The notes beneath the pieces are model-generated. The model searched no databases and was not told where the DNA came from. It was given only the letters and a program-made list of their open reading frames with translations. From Paraeggerthella hominis (lineage in GTDB: Bacteria > Actinomycetota > Coriobacteriia > Coriobacteriales > Eggerthellaceae), in NCBI RefSeq assembly GCF_021044775.1, contig NZ_JAJNOQ010000005.1:162690-226689 (forward strand): DNA of 64,000 nt, in the 5' to 3' direction. Both the position numbers and the translations under genes were made by a program. Of this stretch, positions 38,594 to 47,905 are shown in pieces (positions within the stretch are counted from its first letter, which is position 1; every line of letters starts with the position of its first letter).

Positions 38594-40351
38594 ATGAACT
38601 TCATTCGCAGCACCTGGAGGCTGTTCGCGTACAACCTGCGAACCGTTTTCCTGTTCGAAGCAGGATTCCAGATTGCATTCGCCATTTTGTTCGTGCCGCT
38701 CAGTTTAGGGCTCATAGACTTCGCGCTGTACGCCGCCGGCCTTTCCTACCTGTGCGACGCGAATCTGGCGACATTCCTTGGCAGCCCCGTAACCTGGCCG
38801 TGCGCCTTGTTCGCCATACTCTTGCTAAGCCTGGGGTCGCTGTTCGAAATGTGCGCGCTCGTGCTGCTGATGCAGGCCGGAAGGATGCGGCGAAAGATTG
38901 GGGTGCGCGAGCTGGCGAACCGCACGTTCGAGCAAGCCGTGCGCATCGTCTATCCACGCAACTGGCTGCTGATCCCCTTCGTGCTGCTGCTTGTTCCGCT
39001 CACGAACCTGGCCGTGACCTCGTCGGTCTTGACCGATTTCAGGCCTCCCGAATTCATCATGGACTTCATCTGGGAAAACAACGTGCTTTCCTGCGCGTTG
39101 ATCGCACTGTTCGTTGCCCTGTACATCCACGCTTTCTTCCTTGCGTTCGGCGTGCACTTCTTCACGCTGCGCAACGAGGACTGGATGCAGGCGCGCGCTT
39201 CGAGCAAGCGCCTGCTGCACGGCGCTCGCTGGATGCTGGCTCGCCGCATCTTGGCGCTTGTCGGCCTGTTCGCCGCAGAAGCGGCGGCGGTAGCGCTCAT
39301 TGGAATATTCACGCTAACGGTGCTGATCGAGGGAGACGCCTCCCCGGTTGCCTCGATAGGGCTTGCCGTCATTTCGCTCGGGTTCTTGATAATCACGCAA
39401 TGCCTGCTCACCCCGTTCAGCTACGCTGCGCTGAGCTGCACATTCTACGAACTCACCGACAAAAAGAACATCCCCGGCGACTATCGCTTCGAGCCATCGG
39501 GCCCAACCGGACGCACGCCGTTTGCCAAGAGGGCAACGGCAGCAGCGCTCGCCCTGATCGCCTTTGCATCCTCGACTTCGTACATAACTTCCCACGGCCT
39601 GTTCGAGCCTTCGCAGGAACCGCCCGCCCGCGTAGAGATCACCGCGCATCGTGGAGGAGCCCGCACCGCCCCGGAGAACACGCTTGCCGCCTTTCAGCAG
39701 GCTATCGACGAAGGCGCTGATTGGGTGGAGCTCGACGTGCAGCAAACCGCCGACGGCGTGCTCATGGTCATGCACGACGCCAACCTCAAGCGAACGACGG
39801 GGCTGGACAAGAACTTTTGGGAAGTCACGTACAACGAGATCAAAGATCTGGACAACGGATCCTGGTTCGATCCCGCGTTCGCCGATCAGCGCGTATGCAC
39901 GCTCGAGGAAGCACTTGCCCTCTGCAAAGGCAAAATCAAGATGAACATCGAGGTCAAACCCGACGGTCACGGCACCGACCTGGAGCGGAAGACGGTCGAC
40001 CTCATCAACGCTTACGGCATGCGCGACCACGTGGCCGTTGCCAGCATCTCCTACGACGCGCTCGTACGCGTAAAGCAAGCCGACCCGCTCATGCCCACCA
40101 TGTACGATATGACGCTGGCGTACGGCTACCTTTCCCACATACCGTACGTCGACTACTTCAGCGTTGACGACTTCTTCGTTACGCGGCAGCTTGTCGACGA
40201 CGCGCACCGCGAAGGGAAAATCGTCTACGCTTGGACCGTGAACGACCCCGCCAACATGGCGCGTTTGCTCAGCTACGGCATAGACGGCCTGGTCACAGAC
40301 GATGTGATCGCCGCACGCGAAATGGCCGAGGACTTCCATCCCGCCGACTAG
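38594..40351 (+). CDS. Membrane glycerophosphodiester phosphodiesterase
   Basis: The 585-aa protein has ~8 TM segments in its first 340 residues (glycerophosphoryl diester phosphodiesterase membrane domain) and an outer GDPD TIM-barrel from ~350: EITAHRGGARTAPENTLAAFQQAIDEGADWVELDVQQTADGVLMVMHD (catalytic HRG...EN, E-D, H), KMNIEVKP and AWTVNDPANMARLLSYGIDGLVTDD. It hydrolyses glycerophosphodiesters to glycerol-3-phosphate outside the cell or turns over lipoteichoic polymers. SD AAGGAG. The two-domain layout is common in Gram-positive bacteria. Confidence 0.93.
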   Translation: MNFIRSTWRLFAYNLRTVFLFEAGFQIAFAILFVPLSLGLIDFALYAAGLSYLCDANLATFLGSPVTWPCALFAILLLSLGSLFEMCALVLLMQAGRMRRKIGVRELANRTFEQAVRIVYPRNWLLIPFVLLLVPLTNLAVTSSVLTDFRPPEFIMDFIWENNVLSCALIALFVALYIHAFFLAFGVHFFTLRNEDWMQARASSKRLLHGARWMLARRILALVGLFAAEAAAVALIGIFTLTVLIEGDASPVASIGLAVISLGFLIITQCLLTPFSYAALSCTFYELTDKKNIPGDYRFEPSGPTGRTPFAKRATAAALALIAFASSTSYITSHGLFEPSQEPPARVEITAHRGGARTAPENTLAAFQQAIDEGADWVELDVQQTADGVLMVMHDANLKRTTGLDKNFWEVTYNEIKDLDNGSWFDPAFADQRVCTLEEALALCKGKIKMNIEVKPDGHGTDLERKTVDLINAYGMRDHVAVASISYDALVRVKQADPLMPTMYDMTLAYGYLSHIPYVDYFSVDDFFVTRQLVDDAHREGKIVYAWTVNDPANMARLLSYGIDGLVTDDVIAAREMAEDFHPAD

Positions 40352-40730
40352 GCCCCGTGCGAACGGCGAGGGACGCTCCCGCATCCGCGCGGCCTTCGAG
40401 GGGAACGACCGGCCTACACCTGCAAGGGGACGCTACCCGTCCGCGAGCAGGATCGCGTCCCATCCCGAATCGTATCCCATCCCGCCACGCCCTCTTCGTC
40501 GAGGTTTTGTCAAAACGGACGAGTTTTGCTGGTCCTCAAACCAGGATAAACGCAACGAGCAAGTCTCTGACCAGGCATGATGGAAAATGCCCCTTGGCAA
40601 CCTGTCGGCGAGAGGCGAAAACCCCCGCAAAACTCGTCCGTTTTGACAGAGCCCGGAAACCGCGCGCGAGCGGGGGGCTTTTCAGCCCCCCCTCTTCGCC
40701 TTCTTCTCGCAGGGCGCCAGTCGGTCGGCC
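40352..40730. other. Intergenic region between convergent genes
   Basis: About 380 bp without a convincing gene. Its main content is the 22-bp inverted repeat described next. A GGGGGGCTTTTCAGCCCCCC hairpin follows at 40673-40692, probably the terminator of the giant activase gene. Confidence 0.6.
40508..40648. repeat. Inverted-repeat element, family 2
   Basis: Perfect 22-bp arms (40508-40529, starting TGTCAAAACGGACG, and 40627-40648) in inverted orientation with a 97-bp spacer. It differs in sequence from family 1 but is similar in architecture: intergenic, T-rich/CAAAAC arms and ~100-bp interior. Confidence 0.8.
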
Positions 40731-43700
40731 CTACGCCTTTTCCGTTTCGATCTCAAGCGCACCGGCTCGCTCGCACGAAGCGCACGGGCAGGTCGATCCC
40801 ACGAACTCGTCGCGACTCGCGCGCGCTTGCTGCTCTTTCTCGACCAGGTTGGCTTTCGCCACGCTGATCATGAGCTTGATGCGGTTGAGCTGGTTCACCT
40901 CGGACGCGCCCGGATCGTAGTCCACGGCAACGATGTTGCTTTCGGGATAGCGGCGGCGCAGCTCCTTGATGACGGCGCGACCCACCACGTGGTTCGGCAG
41001 GCAGGCGAACGGCTGCGCGCACACCACGTTCGGCGCGCCCGTCTTGATAAGCTCCACCATCTCGGCGGTGAGCAGCCACCCCTCGCCCATCGAGTTGCAC
41101 AGGCTGAGGATCTCGCTTGCGTACTCGGCCAGCTCGTAGATGTTCGCAGGCGGCTCGAAGCGGCTCGAATCGCGCAGCGCCTTCGTCACCGGAGCACGGA
41201 ACTTGTCGATGAAGGCAAGGCCGATCCTGCCGCCGAGCGCGCTTTTCGCGCTGCGTCCCAGCGGGTCTTTCTGGAAGATCGACCCCGCTATGCCGAACAG
41301 GAAGAACTCGACCAAGCCGGGCACGACCGCTTCGCATCCCTCGCGCTCGATCACGTCGATGACCTGGTTGTTCGCCGTCGGATGGAACTTCACCAAAATC
41401 TCGCCCACCACACCGACGCGCGGCTTCGTTCCCTCGCCCTGCAAGGGAAGCGTGTCGAAATCCTCCACGATGCGCCGGGCCGCGCGCTTGAACTCGCTGC
41501 GCTTGAGGCCGCGCTTCAGCTGGCCCTTGCACTCGGCCATCCAGTGATCGAACAGGCGGTTCGCGCTGCCCGGCTCCACCTCGTACGGACGCGTGCGATA
41601 CAGAGCCGTCATAAGCAGGTCGCCGTACAGCACGGCGTACGTGGCTTGAAGCAGCATCTTCGGCGTCACCTTGAAGCCGGGGTTGTCCTCGCCCAAATCC
41701 TTGAACGAAAGCGCGATCACGGGCACATGCGGCAAGCCCACGGATGCAAGCGCCTTGCGGATAAGCGAGATGTAGTTCGTGGCACGGCAGCCGCCGCCGG
41801 TTTGGGTGATGACGATGGCAAGTTTGTCCGTGTCGTAGCGCCCGGACATGACCGCCTCCATGATCTGGCCCGTAACCAGAATGGACGGATAGCAAATGTC
41901 GTTGTTCACGTACTTGAGGCCCGCGTCCACCGCGCCGTGGTCCACCGAGGGAAGCAGCTCGAAGTTGTAGCCCTCCTTGCGGAACACCTCCACCAGCAGG
42001 TCGAAGTGGATAGGAGCCATCTGAGGCGCCAGGATGGTGTAGCCCGCGTCCTTCATCTCCTGCGTGAACACGGCGCGGGGGAATTCGGTCGTCGCGCCTT
42101 CGCGCTGCTTGAAGCTGGCGATGACCTCGGGCGAGGCCTTCTCCGAAAAGCTCTCGGGCACGGTGATGCCCACCGGGCAGGGGCGCGGCTTGCGCAGGGC
42201 GTCGGCGCGCTCTTCGGCTTGGTCCTTGAGCGCGGCCAGCAAGCTGCGCACGCGGATGCGCGCGGCGCCCAGGTTCGACACCTCATCGATCTTGAGCACG
42301 GTGTACACCTTGCCCGCACGTTCCAGGATCTCCTGCACCTGATCGGTGGTGAGCGCGTCCAAACCGCAGCCGAAGCTATTCAGCTGGATAAGATCGAGGT
42401 CGGTTCGCTCGGTGGCAACCTTGGCGGCAGCGTACAGGCGCGTGTGGTACATCCACTGATCGACCAGGCGAATCGGGCGTTCGAGCTGCCCCAGATGGGC
42501 AATCGAATCTTCGGTCAGCACTGCCAAGCCGAAACTGGTCAACAGCTCGGGGATGGCGTGGTTGATCTCCGGGTCGTTATGGTACGGGCGTCCCGCCAGC
42601 ACGATGCCGTGCGTGCCCGTCTGCTCCATCCACGCAAGCGTCTCCTCGCCCTTCGCGCGGATGTCGCGCTTGAACGCCTCGTCTTCGGCCCAAGCGGCCT
42701 CCACCGCCGCGTCCACCTCGGCCTGCGTGGGCGCAGCCGCCGTGCCCATGAGCTCGGGATGGGTTTCGACCAGTTCCACGAACAGGCGCTTCTTCAGATG
42801 CTCCTTCTGATCGTAGGGCAGCCACGGATTGAGGAACGGCACCCCGGACGTACGCAGATCGTCCACGTTGAGACGCAATGCCTCGGAATAGCTGGCAACG
42901 ATCGGGCAATTGAAGTGGTTGCCCGCACCTTGGTCCTCCTGGCGCTCCCACTTCGAGCACGGGAACCAGATGAAGTCGGGACGCTTGTCCAGCAGGTTCA
43001 TGATGTGACCGTGCGACATCTTGGCCGGGTAGCACACGCTCTCCGACGGCATGGACTCAATGCCCGATTCGTAGGTCTTCTTCGTGGAAGGATCGCTCAA
43101 GACCACCTGGAATCCCAGTTCGGTGAAGAACGTGAACCAGAAGGGATAGTTCTCGTACATGTTGAGCGCGCGCGGGATGCCCACCGAACCGCGCGTGGCC
43201 GTTTCGGCGGAAAGCGGCTCGTAGCCGAACAGGCGGTTCGACTTGTACTCGTACAGGTTCGGCACGTTTTTGCTTTCGTCGAACGTCCCGGCACCCTTCT
43301 CGCAGCGATTGCCCGTGATGAAGCGACGGCGCTTGCCCGTGCGCTCGTCTACGCCGAAGTCGTTGACGGTCAGCAGGCAGTGGTTCGAGCACGCCTTGCA
43401 GCGCACGGTTTTATGCGTGGGGGAAAGCGCAGAAAGCTGCTCGAGCGTGAGCATGGTCGATTCCAGCACAGCAGGCGCAAGCGCCTCATCGTCGGCCGAG
43501 CTCCACGCCGCAGCCGCCTGACCCCTGCGCTCGCGCTCGGCCATCGCCTCCTGGTACCGGTCGCGCGCAAGCAGAGCCGCGCCGAACGCGCCCATGTTGC
43601 CCGCGATGTCGGGGCGCACCGCGTTGACTTCGGACAACTGCTCGAACGCGCGCAGCACGGCATCGTTGAGGAACGTGCCGCCCTGCACGATGACCTTCGA

Positions 43701-45341
43701 ACCCACGTCGTGCGGGTCGCGGATTTTAATGACCTTGAACAGCGCGTTCTTGATGACGGAAATTGCCAAGCCCGCCGCGATGTCGCCGACGGTGGCGCCT
43801 TCCTTCTGCGCCTGCTTCACGCGGCTGTTCATGAATACCGTACAGCGGCTTCCCAGGTCAACGGGTCGTTTCGCCTCCACGGCAGCCTGCGCGAACTCCG
43901 ACACGCTCAAGTTCAAGCCCGTAGCGAAGCTTTCGATGAAGCTGCCGCAGCCCGAGCTGCACGCCTCGTTGAGCATGATGTGGTCGATGACGCCGTCCTT
44001 CACGCGCAGGCACTTCATGTCCTGCCCGCCGATGTCCAGGATGAACTCCACGCCCGGCAGCATCTCCTGAGCGCCCCTCAGGTGCGCCACCGTTTCGATC
44101 TCGCCCGAGTCGAGGCGCAGTGCCTCCAGCAGCAAGTGCTCGCCGTAGCCGGTCACCGTGGCGTGGCCGATGCGCACCAGCGGCTCGCCCGTTTCGGCGT
44201 CCACCGGCATGTCGTTGTACAGGTTGGAAAGCGCCGCGCGAGCGCACCCCAGCACGTCGCCCTTGTTGCTGGCGTAATGCGACCACAGAAGCGCGCCGTC
44301 TTCCCCGATCAGAACCGCCTTGAACGTGGTCGACCCTGCATCGATGCCCAGATAGGCCGTGCCGTCGTAGGCCATAAGCTGGCCGCGGCGCACCACCTCG
44401 GCATCGTGGCGGCGCTTGAACTCGCGGTATGCGAACTCGTCGGCGAACAGCGGGTCCAGGCGCACCACCTCGGACCCCTGCATGTCGCCAAGGTTCTTCA
44501 GGCGATCGAGCACGTCGGCCAGCAGCTCGGCCTTCACGGTGTCGCTTGCCGCGCCGGCAATGGCGCAGCCTCCCGCCACGAACAGGTGCGCGTTTTCGGG
44601 CACGATGATGTGCTGGTCGTCCAGGTCGAGCGTTTCGTAGAACCGCTTGCGCAGCTCGGGAAGGTACTGCAGGGGGCCGCCCAGAAACGCCACGTGCCCG
44701 CGAATGGGACGCCCGCACGCCAAGCCGCTGATGGTCTGCGTGACCACGGATTGGAAGATGGACGCGGCGATGTCCTCCTTGCGCGCGCCTTCGTTCAGCA
44801 AGGGCTGGACGTCGGTCTTCGCGAACACGCCGCAACGGCTTGCAATGGGATAGATGGTCGTGTGGTTGCGAGCCAGTTCGTTCAAGCCGCCGGCGTCGGT
44901 GTTGAGCAAGGCGGCCATCTGGTCGATGAACGCACCGGTACCGCCGGCGCACGTGCCGTTCATGCGCTGTTCGATGCCCTGATCGAAGTAGATGATCTTC
45001 GCATCCTCGCCGCCCAGCTCGATGGCCACGTCGGTTTCGGGAATGAAGGTTTCCACCGCGGTCTTGGACGCGATAACCTCCTGCACGAATTCGATTCCCA
45101 GCCATTGGGCCAGCAGCAAACCGCCCGACCCGGTGATGGCGATGGTCATGCGCTCGTTCCCGAAATCAGCCGCGGCCTCGCTCAAAACCTCGATGATCGT
45201 AGCCCGCACGTCGGCGTGGTGACGGCGGTAGACGGAGAATTTGACGTCGTTCGCCTCGTCCAGGATAGCCAGCTTCACCGTAGTCGAGCCCACGTCGATG
45301 CCGATGCGCAGTGCGCTCTTCAGCATGGTCTCGTTCACCAT
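40731..45341 (-). CDS. Giant double-activase/2-hydroxyacyl-CoA dehydratase-like protein
   Basis: The 1536-aa protein carries two tandem BadF/HgdC-type ATPase domains (IGIDVGSTTVKLAIL at ~12; YLGIDAGSTTFKAVL at ~330), a middle region with cysteines RCKACSNHCLL and NRCEKGAG of the DUF2229 activase group, and a C-terminal HgdB-like part (VDAGLKYVNNDICYPSILVTGQIMEAVMSG; CAQPFACLPNHVVGR). Related single-chain proteins are widespread in anaerobes; the reaction is unknown but ATP-driven low-potential electron transfer to an Fe-S site is implied. The start at 45341 has GAAGGAG 7 nt upstream; ATG 45383 is an alternative. It follows a TetR gene directly. Confidence 0.88.
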   Translation of the reverse strand: MVNETMLKSALRIGIDVGSTTVKLAILDEANDVKFSVYRRHHADVRATIIEVLSEAAADFGNERMTIAITGSGGLLLAQWLGIEFVQEVIASKTAVETFIPETDVAIELGGEDAKIIYFDQGIEQRMNGTCAGGTGAFIDQMAALLNTDAGGLNELARNHTTIYPIASRCGVFAKTDVQPLLNEGARKEDIAASIFQSVVTQTISGLACGRPIRGHVAFLGGPLQYLPELRKRFYETLDLDDQHIIVPENAHLFVAGGCAIAGAASDTVKAELLADVLDRLKNLGDMQGSEVVRLDPLFADEFAYREFKRRHDAEVVRRGQLMAYDGTAYLGIDAGSTTFKAVLIGEDGALLWSHYASNKGDVLGCARAALSNLYNDMPVDAETGEPLVRIGHATVTGYGEHLLLEALRLDSGEIETVAHLRGAQEMLPGVEFILDIGGQDMKCLRVKDGVIDHIMLNEACSSGCGSFIESFATGLNLSVSEFAQAAVEAKRPVDLGSRCTVFMNSRVKQAQKEGATVGDIAAGLAISVIKNALFKVIKIRDPHDVGSKVIVQGGTFLNDAVLRAFEQLSEVNAVRPDIAGNMGAFGAALLARDRYQEAMAERERRGQAAAAWSSADDEALAPAVLESTMLTLEQLSALSPTHKTVRCKACSNHCLLTVNDFGVDERTGKRRRFITGNRCEKGAGTFDESKNVPNLYEYKSNRLFGYEPLSAETATRGSVGIPRALNMYENYPFWFTFFTELGFQVVLSDPSTKKTYESGIESMPSESVCYPAKMSHGHIMNLLDKRPDFIWFPCSKWERQEDQGAGNHFNCPIVASYSEALRLNVDDLRTSGVPFLNPWLPYDQKEHLKKRLFVELVETHPELMGTAAAPTQAEVDAAVEAAWAEDEAFKRDIRAKGEETLAWMEQTGTHGIVLAGRPYHNDPEINHAIPELLTSFGLAVLTEDSIAHLGQLERPIRLVDQWMYHTRLYAAAKVATERTDLDLIQLNSFGCGLDALTTDQVQEILERAGKVYTVLKIDEVSNLGAARIRVRSLLAALKDQAEERADALRKPRPCPVGITVPESFSEKASPEVIASFKQREGATTEFPRAVFTQEMKDAGYTILAPQMAPIHFDLLVEVFRKEGYNFELLPSVDHGAVDAGLKYVNNDICYPSILVTGQIMEAVMSGRYDTDKLAIVITQTGGGCRATNYISLIRKALASVGLPHVPVIALSFKDLGEDNPGFKVTPKMLLQATYAVLYGDLLMTALYRTRPYEVEPGSANRLFDHWMAECKGQLKRGLKRSEFKRAARRIVEDFDTLPLQGEGTKPRVGVVGEILVKFHPTANNQVIDVIEREGCEAVVPGLVEFFLFGIAGSIFQKDPLGRSAKSALGGRIGLAFIDKFRAPVTKALRDSSRFEPPANIYELAEYASEILSLCNSMGEGWLLTAEMVELIKTGAPNVVCAQPFACLPNHVVGRAVIKELRRRYPESNIVAVDYDPGASEVNQLNRIKLMISVAKANLVEKEQQARASRDEFVGSTCPCASCERAGALEIETEKA

Positions 45342-45392
45342 GACGTTCTCCTTCGAAGGGGTTGTTTCGTCGTTTCGGTTCATCGTTTCCAC

Positions 45393-46025
45393 CTACAATA
45401 CAATCGATTCGCCCGGCTTGATGAAGAACAGCCGAACGGCGATCAGCGCCATGTCCTCCGAGCTTTCCTGCATGCCCGTCTCGATCCAGCGCATGATGAC
45501 GCCCATGTACGCCGACGCGAAAAACGCCACGTAGTACCGCACCAACGGCTCGGGATCGTTGCGGTAGCGTTCGTGCAGGATGGATTGGATCAGGTTCGTG
45601 CAAACCGAGTCCCGCAGGCGCGGCGCAAAGCGCACATCGCCGCCGGGACCCAGAACGGCGTGCAGGAAGTCACCCTGTTCGCGCAGGTAATCGTACAGTT
45701 CCACCAGCAGGGGCAGCGGCCGCTTCTTGGTCTTGTGCGTCCAAAGGTAAGGAACCGTAAGGTCCTGCATCTGCTCTTGGAAATGGTCCAGATCGGCTAT
45801 GACCTCGTTTTCGAGGGTAGCCAGCAAATCGTCCTTATCCCGAAAATGGTTGTAGAACGTGCCGCGGTTCAGATCGGCTCGCTCGCACAGGTCGTTTACC
45901 GTGATGTCGTCGAAATCACGCTCTTCCATAAGCGCGACGATCGCGTCCCGCAGGGCCTTCTTCGACCGCGTAATGCGCCTGTCTTCGCAGGAGGACGCCG
46001 AGGCGTCGCCACGCGTTTCTGCCAT
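45393..46025 (-). CDS. TetR/AcrR-family regulator
   Basis: The 210-aa protein has an N-terminal TetR HTH (RITRSKKALRDAIVALMEERDFDDITVNDLCERADLNRGTFYNHFRDKDDLLATLENEV) and a C-terminal domain (RPLPLLVELYDYLREQGDFLHAVLG...YYVAFFASAYMGVIMRWIETGMQESSEDMA) resembling the TetR_C group that includes DhaS-like regulators. The start at 46025 has AAAAGGAG upstream. A TGAACA-3-TGTTCA palindrome sits ~34 bp before the start, suggesting autorepression and control of the giant activase gene immediately downstream. Confidence 0.92.
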   Translation of the reverse strand: MAETRGDASASSCEDRRITRSKKALRDAIVALMEERDFDDITVNDLCERADLNRGTFYNHFRDKDDLLATLENEVIADLDHFQEQMQDLTVPYLWTHKTKKRPLPLLVELYDYLREQGDFLHAVLGPGGDVRFAPRLRDSVCTNLIQSILHERYRNDPEPLVRYYVAFFASAYMGVIMRWIETGMQESSEDMALIAVRLFFIKPGESIVL

Positions 46026-46058
46026 GGAGGCACTCCTTTTAAACAACTCGATCAATAA

Positions 46059-46073
46059 TGAACAGTTTGTTCA
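46059..46073. promoter_or_regulatory. TetR operator candidate
   Basis: TGAACAGTTTGTTCA, a perfect 6-bp palindrome with a 3-bp centre inside an AT-rich stretch, directly upstream of the TetR gene. Confidence 0.65.
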
Positions 46074-46272
46074 ATAACGATATTCTATGGCTTCGCGCAC
46101 GGAAAGGCAACCGGCGCGGTAGGGAGCGTCGGGCGACGTCATCGAAAAACCAAGCGTGCGGCAAGCCCCGCGCGCCGCTCAAGCATGCGGTACAACCCCG
46201 CGCGCACCCGTGCCGCACAGGAAGCGTTCGCTTCGTCCCGGCCGCATTGTCACCCGCAAGCACCGGAATTCG

Positions 46273-46302
46273 TTGACACGACGACCGCGCCTCCCCTACC
46301 AT
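46273..46302 (+). promoter_or_regulatory. Promoter of the biotin operon
   Basis: TTGACA and TACCAT separated by 18 bp, ending 31 bp before the birA start. No obvious BirA operator palindrome overlaps it. Confidence 0.65.
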
Positions 46303-46332
46303 GCGCATACCGAGCGAACAAACGGAGGGTCG

Positions 46333-47304
46333 ATGGGAACCAAAGAGCAGCTGCTCTGCCTGCTGGAAAGCAATCGAGAACGGTACGTGTCGGGAGAGAA
46401 GCTTGCCGAGGCCATCGGCGTCAGCCGCAACGCCGTATGGAAGGCGGTCAACGCCCTGCGTGCGGAAGGCTACGAAATAGACGCCGTCACGAACAAGGGC
46501 TACGCCCTCTCGCAGGAAAACGACCTGCTCTCGCCCCAAGGCATAGAGCGGTTCCTGCCCCGAGACCACCCGTTCAACCTGATCGTCCGCAAGCTTGTGG
46601 ACTCGACGAACGACGAAGCGCGCCGCCGCGCAATCGAGGGCGCACCCGAAGGAACCGTCGTGGTGGCCGAGGGGCAGACAGCGGGAAAAGGACGGCGGGG
46701 CAAGGAGTTCTTTTCCCCCACCGCAACCGGCATCTACCTGAGCATCGTGCTGCGGCCCGCCCTGCAAGCCGATCGCGCCCAGTACCTGACCACGGCCGCG
46801 GCGGTTGCTTGCGCCCAGGCGATCGAGCACGTAGCGGGCAAGCAGGCTTCCATCAAATGGGTGAACGACATCTACTGCAACGGAAAGAAGGTGGCCGGCA
46901 TCCTGACGGAAGGCGCCGTGGACATGGAGTCGGGCTGCTTCGACCATGCCGTGCTGGGCATCGGGGTGAACGTGAAGCCGCCCGCGGAAGGATTTCCCGC
47001 CCCCCTTGGCGACATTGCGGGATCCGTCTGCGACGCCGACGAAAAAGCCCTGCGCAACCGGCTGGTGGCGGAAGTGCTCGATCGGTTCTGGGACTTGTAC
47101 CGGCATCTACCCGACCGTTCGTTCTACGACGAGTATCGCCGCCGCTGCTTTCTGCTGGGCGAGCCCATCGTGATCACGCGCGACGAGTCGCGCGTGCGCG
47201 CGCGGGCCGTCGACTTGACCGAGGATTTCAAACTGGTGGTAGAGCTTCCGGACAAAACGCGCCTGGAGCTCCCGTACGGGGAAGTGAGCACCGCCCATGC
47301 CTAA
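46333..47304 (+). CDS. birA: Bifunctional biotin-protein ligase/repressor BirA
   Basis: The 323-aa protein combines an N-terminal winged HTH (GEKLAEAIGVSRNAVWKAVNALRAEGYEIDAVTNKGYALS) with the ligase domain: VDSTNDEARR, biotinyl-AMP loop AEGQTAGKGRRGKEFFSP, LRPALQ, SIKWVNDIYCNGKKVAGILTEG, and the C-terminal SH3-like domain. It biotinylates carboxylase subunits and, through the HTH, can repress biotin genes; being first in the biotin operon suggests autoregulation. GGAGGGT precedes the ATG. It overlaps bioY by 8 bp. Confidence 0.95.
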   Translation: MGTKEQLLCLLESNRERYVSGEKLAEAIGVSRNAVWKAVNALRAEGYEIDAVTNKGYALSQENDLLSPQGIERFLPRDHPFNLIVRKLVDSTNDEARRRAIEGAPEGTVVVAEGQTAGKGRRGKEFFSPTATGIYLSIVLRPALQADRAQYLTTAAAVACAQAIEHVAGKQASIKWVNDIYCNGKKVAGILTEGAVDMESGCFDHAVLGIGVNVKPPAEGFPAPLGDIAGSVCDADEKALRNRLVAEVLDRFWDLYRHLPDRSFYDEYRRRCFLLGEPIVITRDESRVRARAVDLTEDFKLVVELPDKTRLELPYGEVSTAHA

Positions 47305-47905
47305 GCAAGCAGCCGAAGCATCAACCCGCCCGAGCCTGGCGAACAACACGAAAGCCCGCACGCGGTCGCTTGTGCTGTGCGCGCTGTTCTGCGCCTTCAT
47401 CGCGGTAGGAGCCTTCGTGAAGGTGCCGGTTCCCGTGGTGTCGTTCACCTTGCAATTCCTGTTCACCACCATAGCCGGCCTGTTGCTCGGCCCGCGCTGG
47501 GGAACGCTGAGCGTGGCGGCTTACGTTGCGCTCGGACTGATCGGCCTGCCCATCTTCGCGTCCGGCGGAGGCATCGGGTATCTGGCGCAGCCGAGCTTCG
47601 GCTATCTGATCGGCTTTTGCGCGGGCACGTACCTCACAGCGCGCATCGCGTGGGCGACGCCGCGACCCTCCATGAAGCGCTTGCTTGCCGCATGCTTCGC
47701 CGGGCTGGGCGTGGTCTACCTGATCGGCATGGTCTACTTCTACCTGATCAGCAACTTCGTCATAGGAGCCCCCATCGCGCTCGGGCCCCTTGTGCTGTAC
47801 TGCTTCGTGCTTGCCGTGCCGGGCGACATCGCGCTGTGCTTCGCCAGCGCCGCGCTTGCCAAGCGCCTGCTGCCCCTGATAAGCCAAAAGCAGGGCCGCG
47901 CATGA
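47297..47905 (+). CDS. bioY: Biotin transporter S-component BioY
   Basis: The 202-aa, six-TM protein has the BioY signature VPVPVVSFTLQFLFTTIAGLLLGPRWGTLSVAAYVALGLIGLPIFASGGGIGYLAQPSFGYLIGF. BioY binds biotin and imports it, alone or with an ECF AT-module encoded elsewhere. It overlaps birA upstream and bioB downstream (ATGA), so uptake, ligation and synthesis are coupled in one transcript. Confidence 0.95.
   Translation: MPKQAAEASTRPSLANNTKARTRSLVLCALFCAFIAVGAFVKVPVPVVSFTLQFLFTTIAGLLLGPRWGTLSVAAYVALGLIGLPIFASGGGIGYLAQPSFGYLIGFCAGTYLTARIAWATPRPSMKRLLAACFAGLGVVYLIGMVYFYLISNFVIGAPIALGPLVLYCFVLAVPGDIALCFASAALAKRLLPLISQKQGRA

Noticed and set aside
40827..46058. A 1743-aa ORF on the plus strand
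   Set aside because: It is the antisense shadow of the giant activase and TetR genes. Its product is His/Arg/Gln-rich without domains, whereas the minus-strand frame shows clear ATPase motifs.
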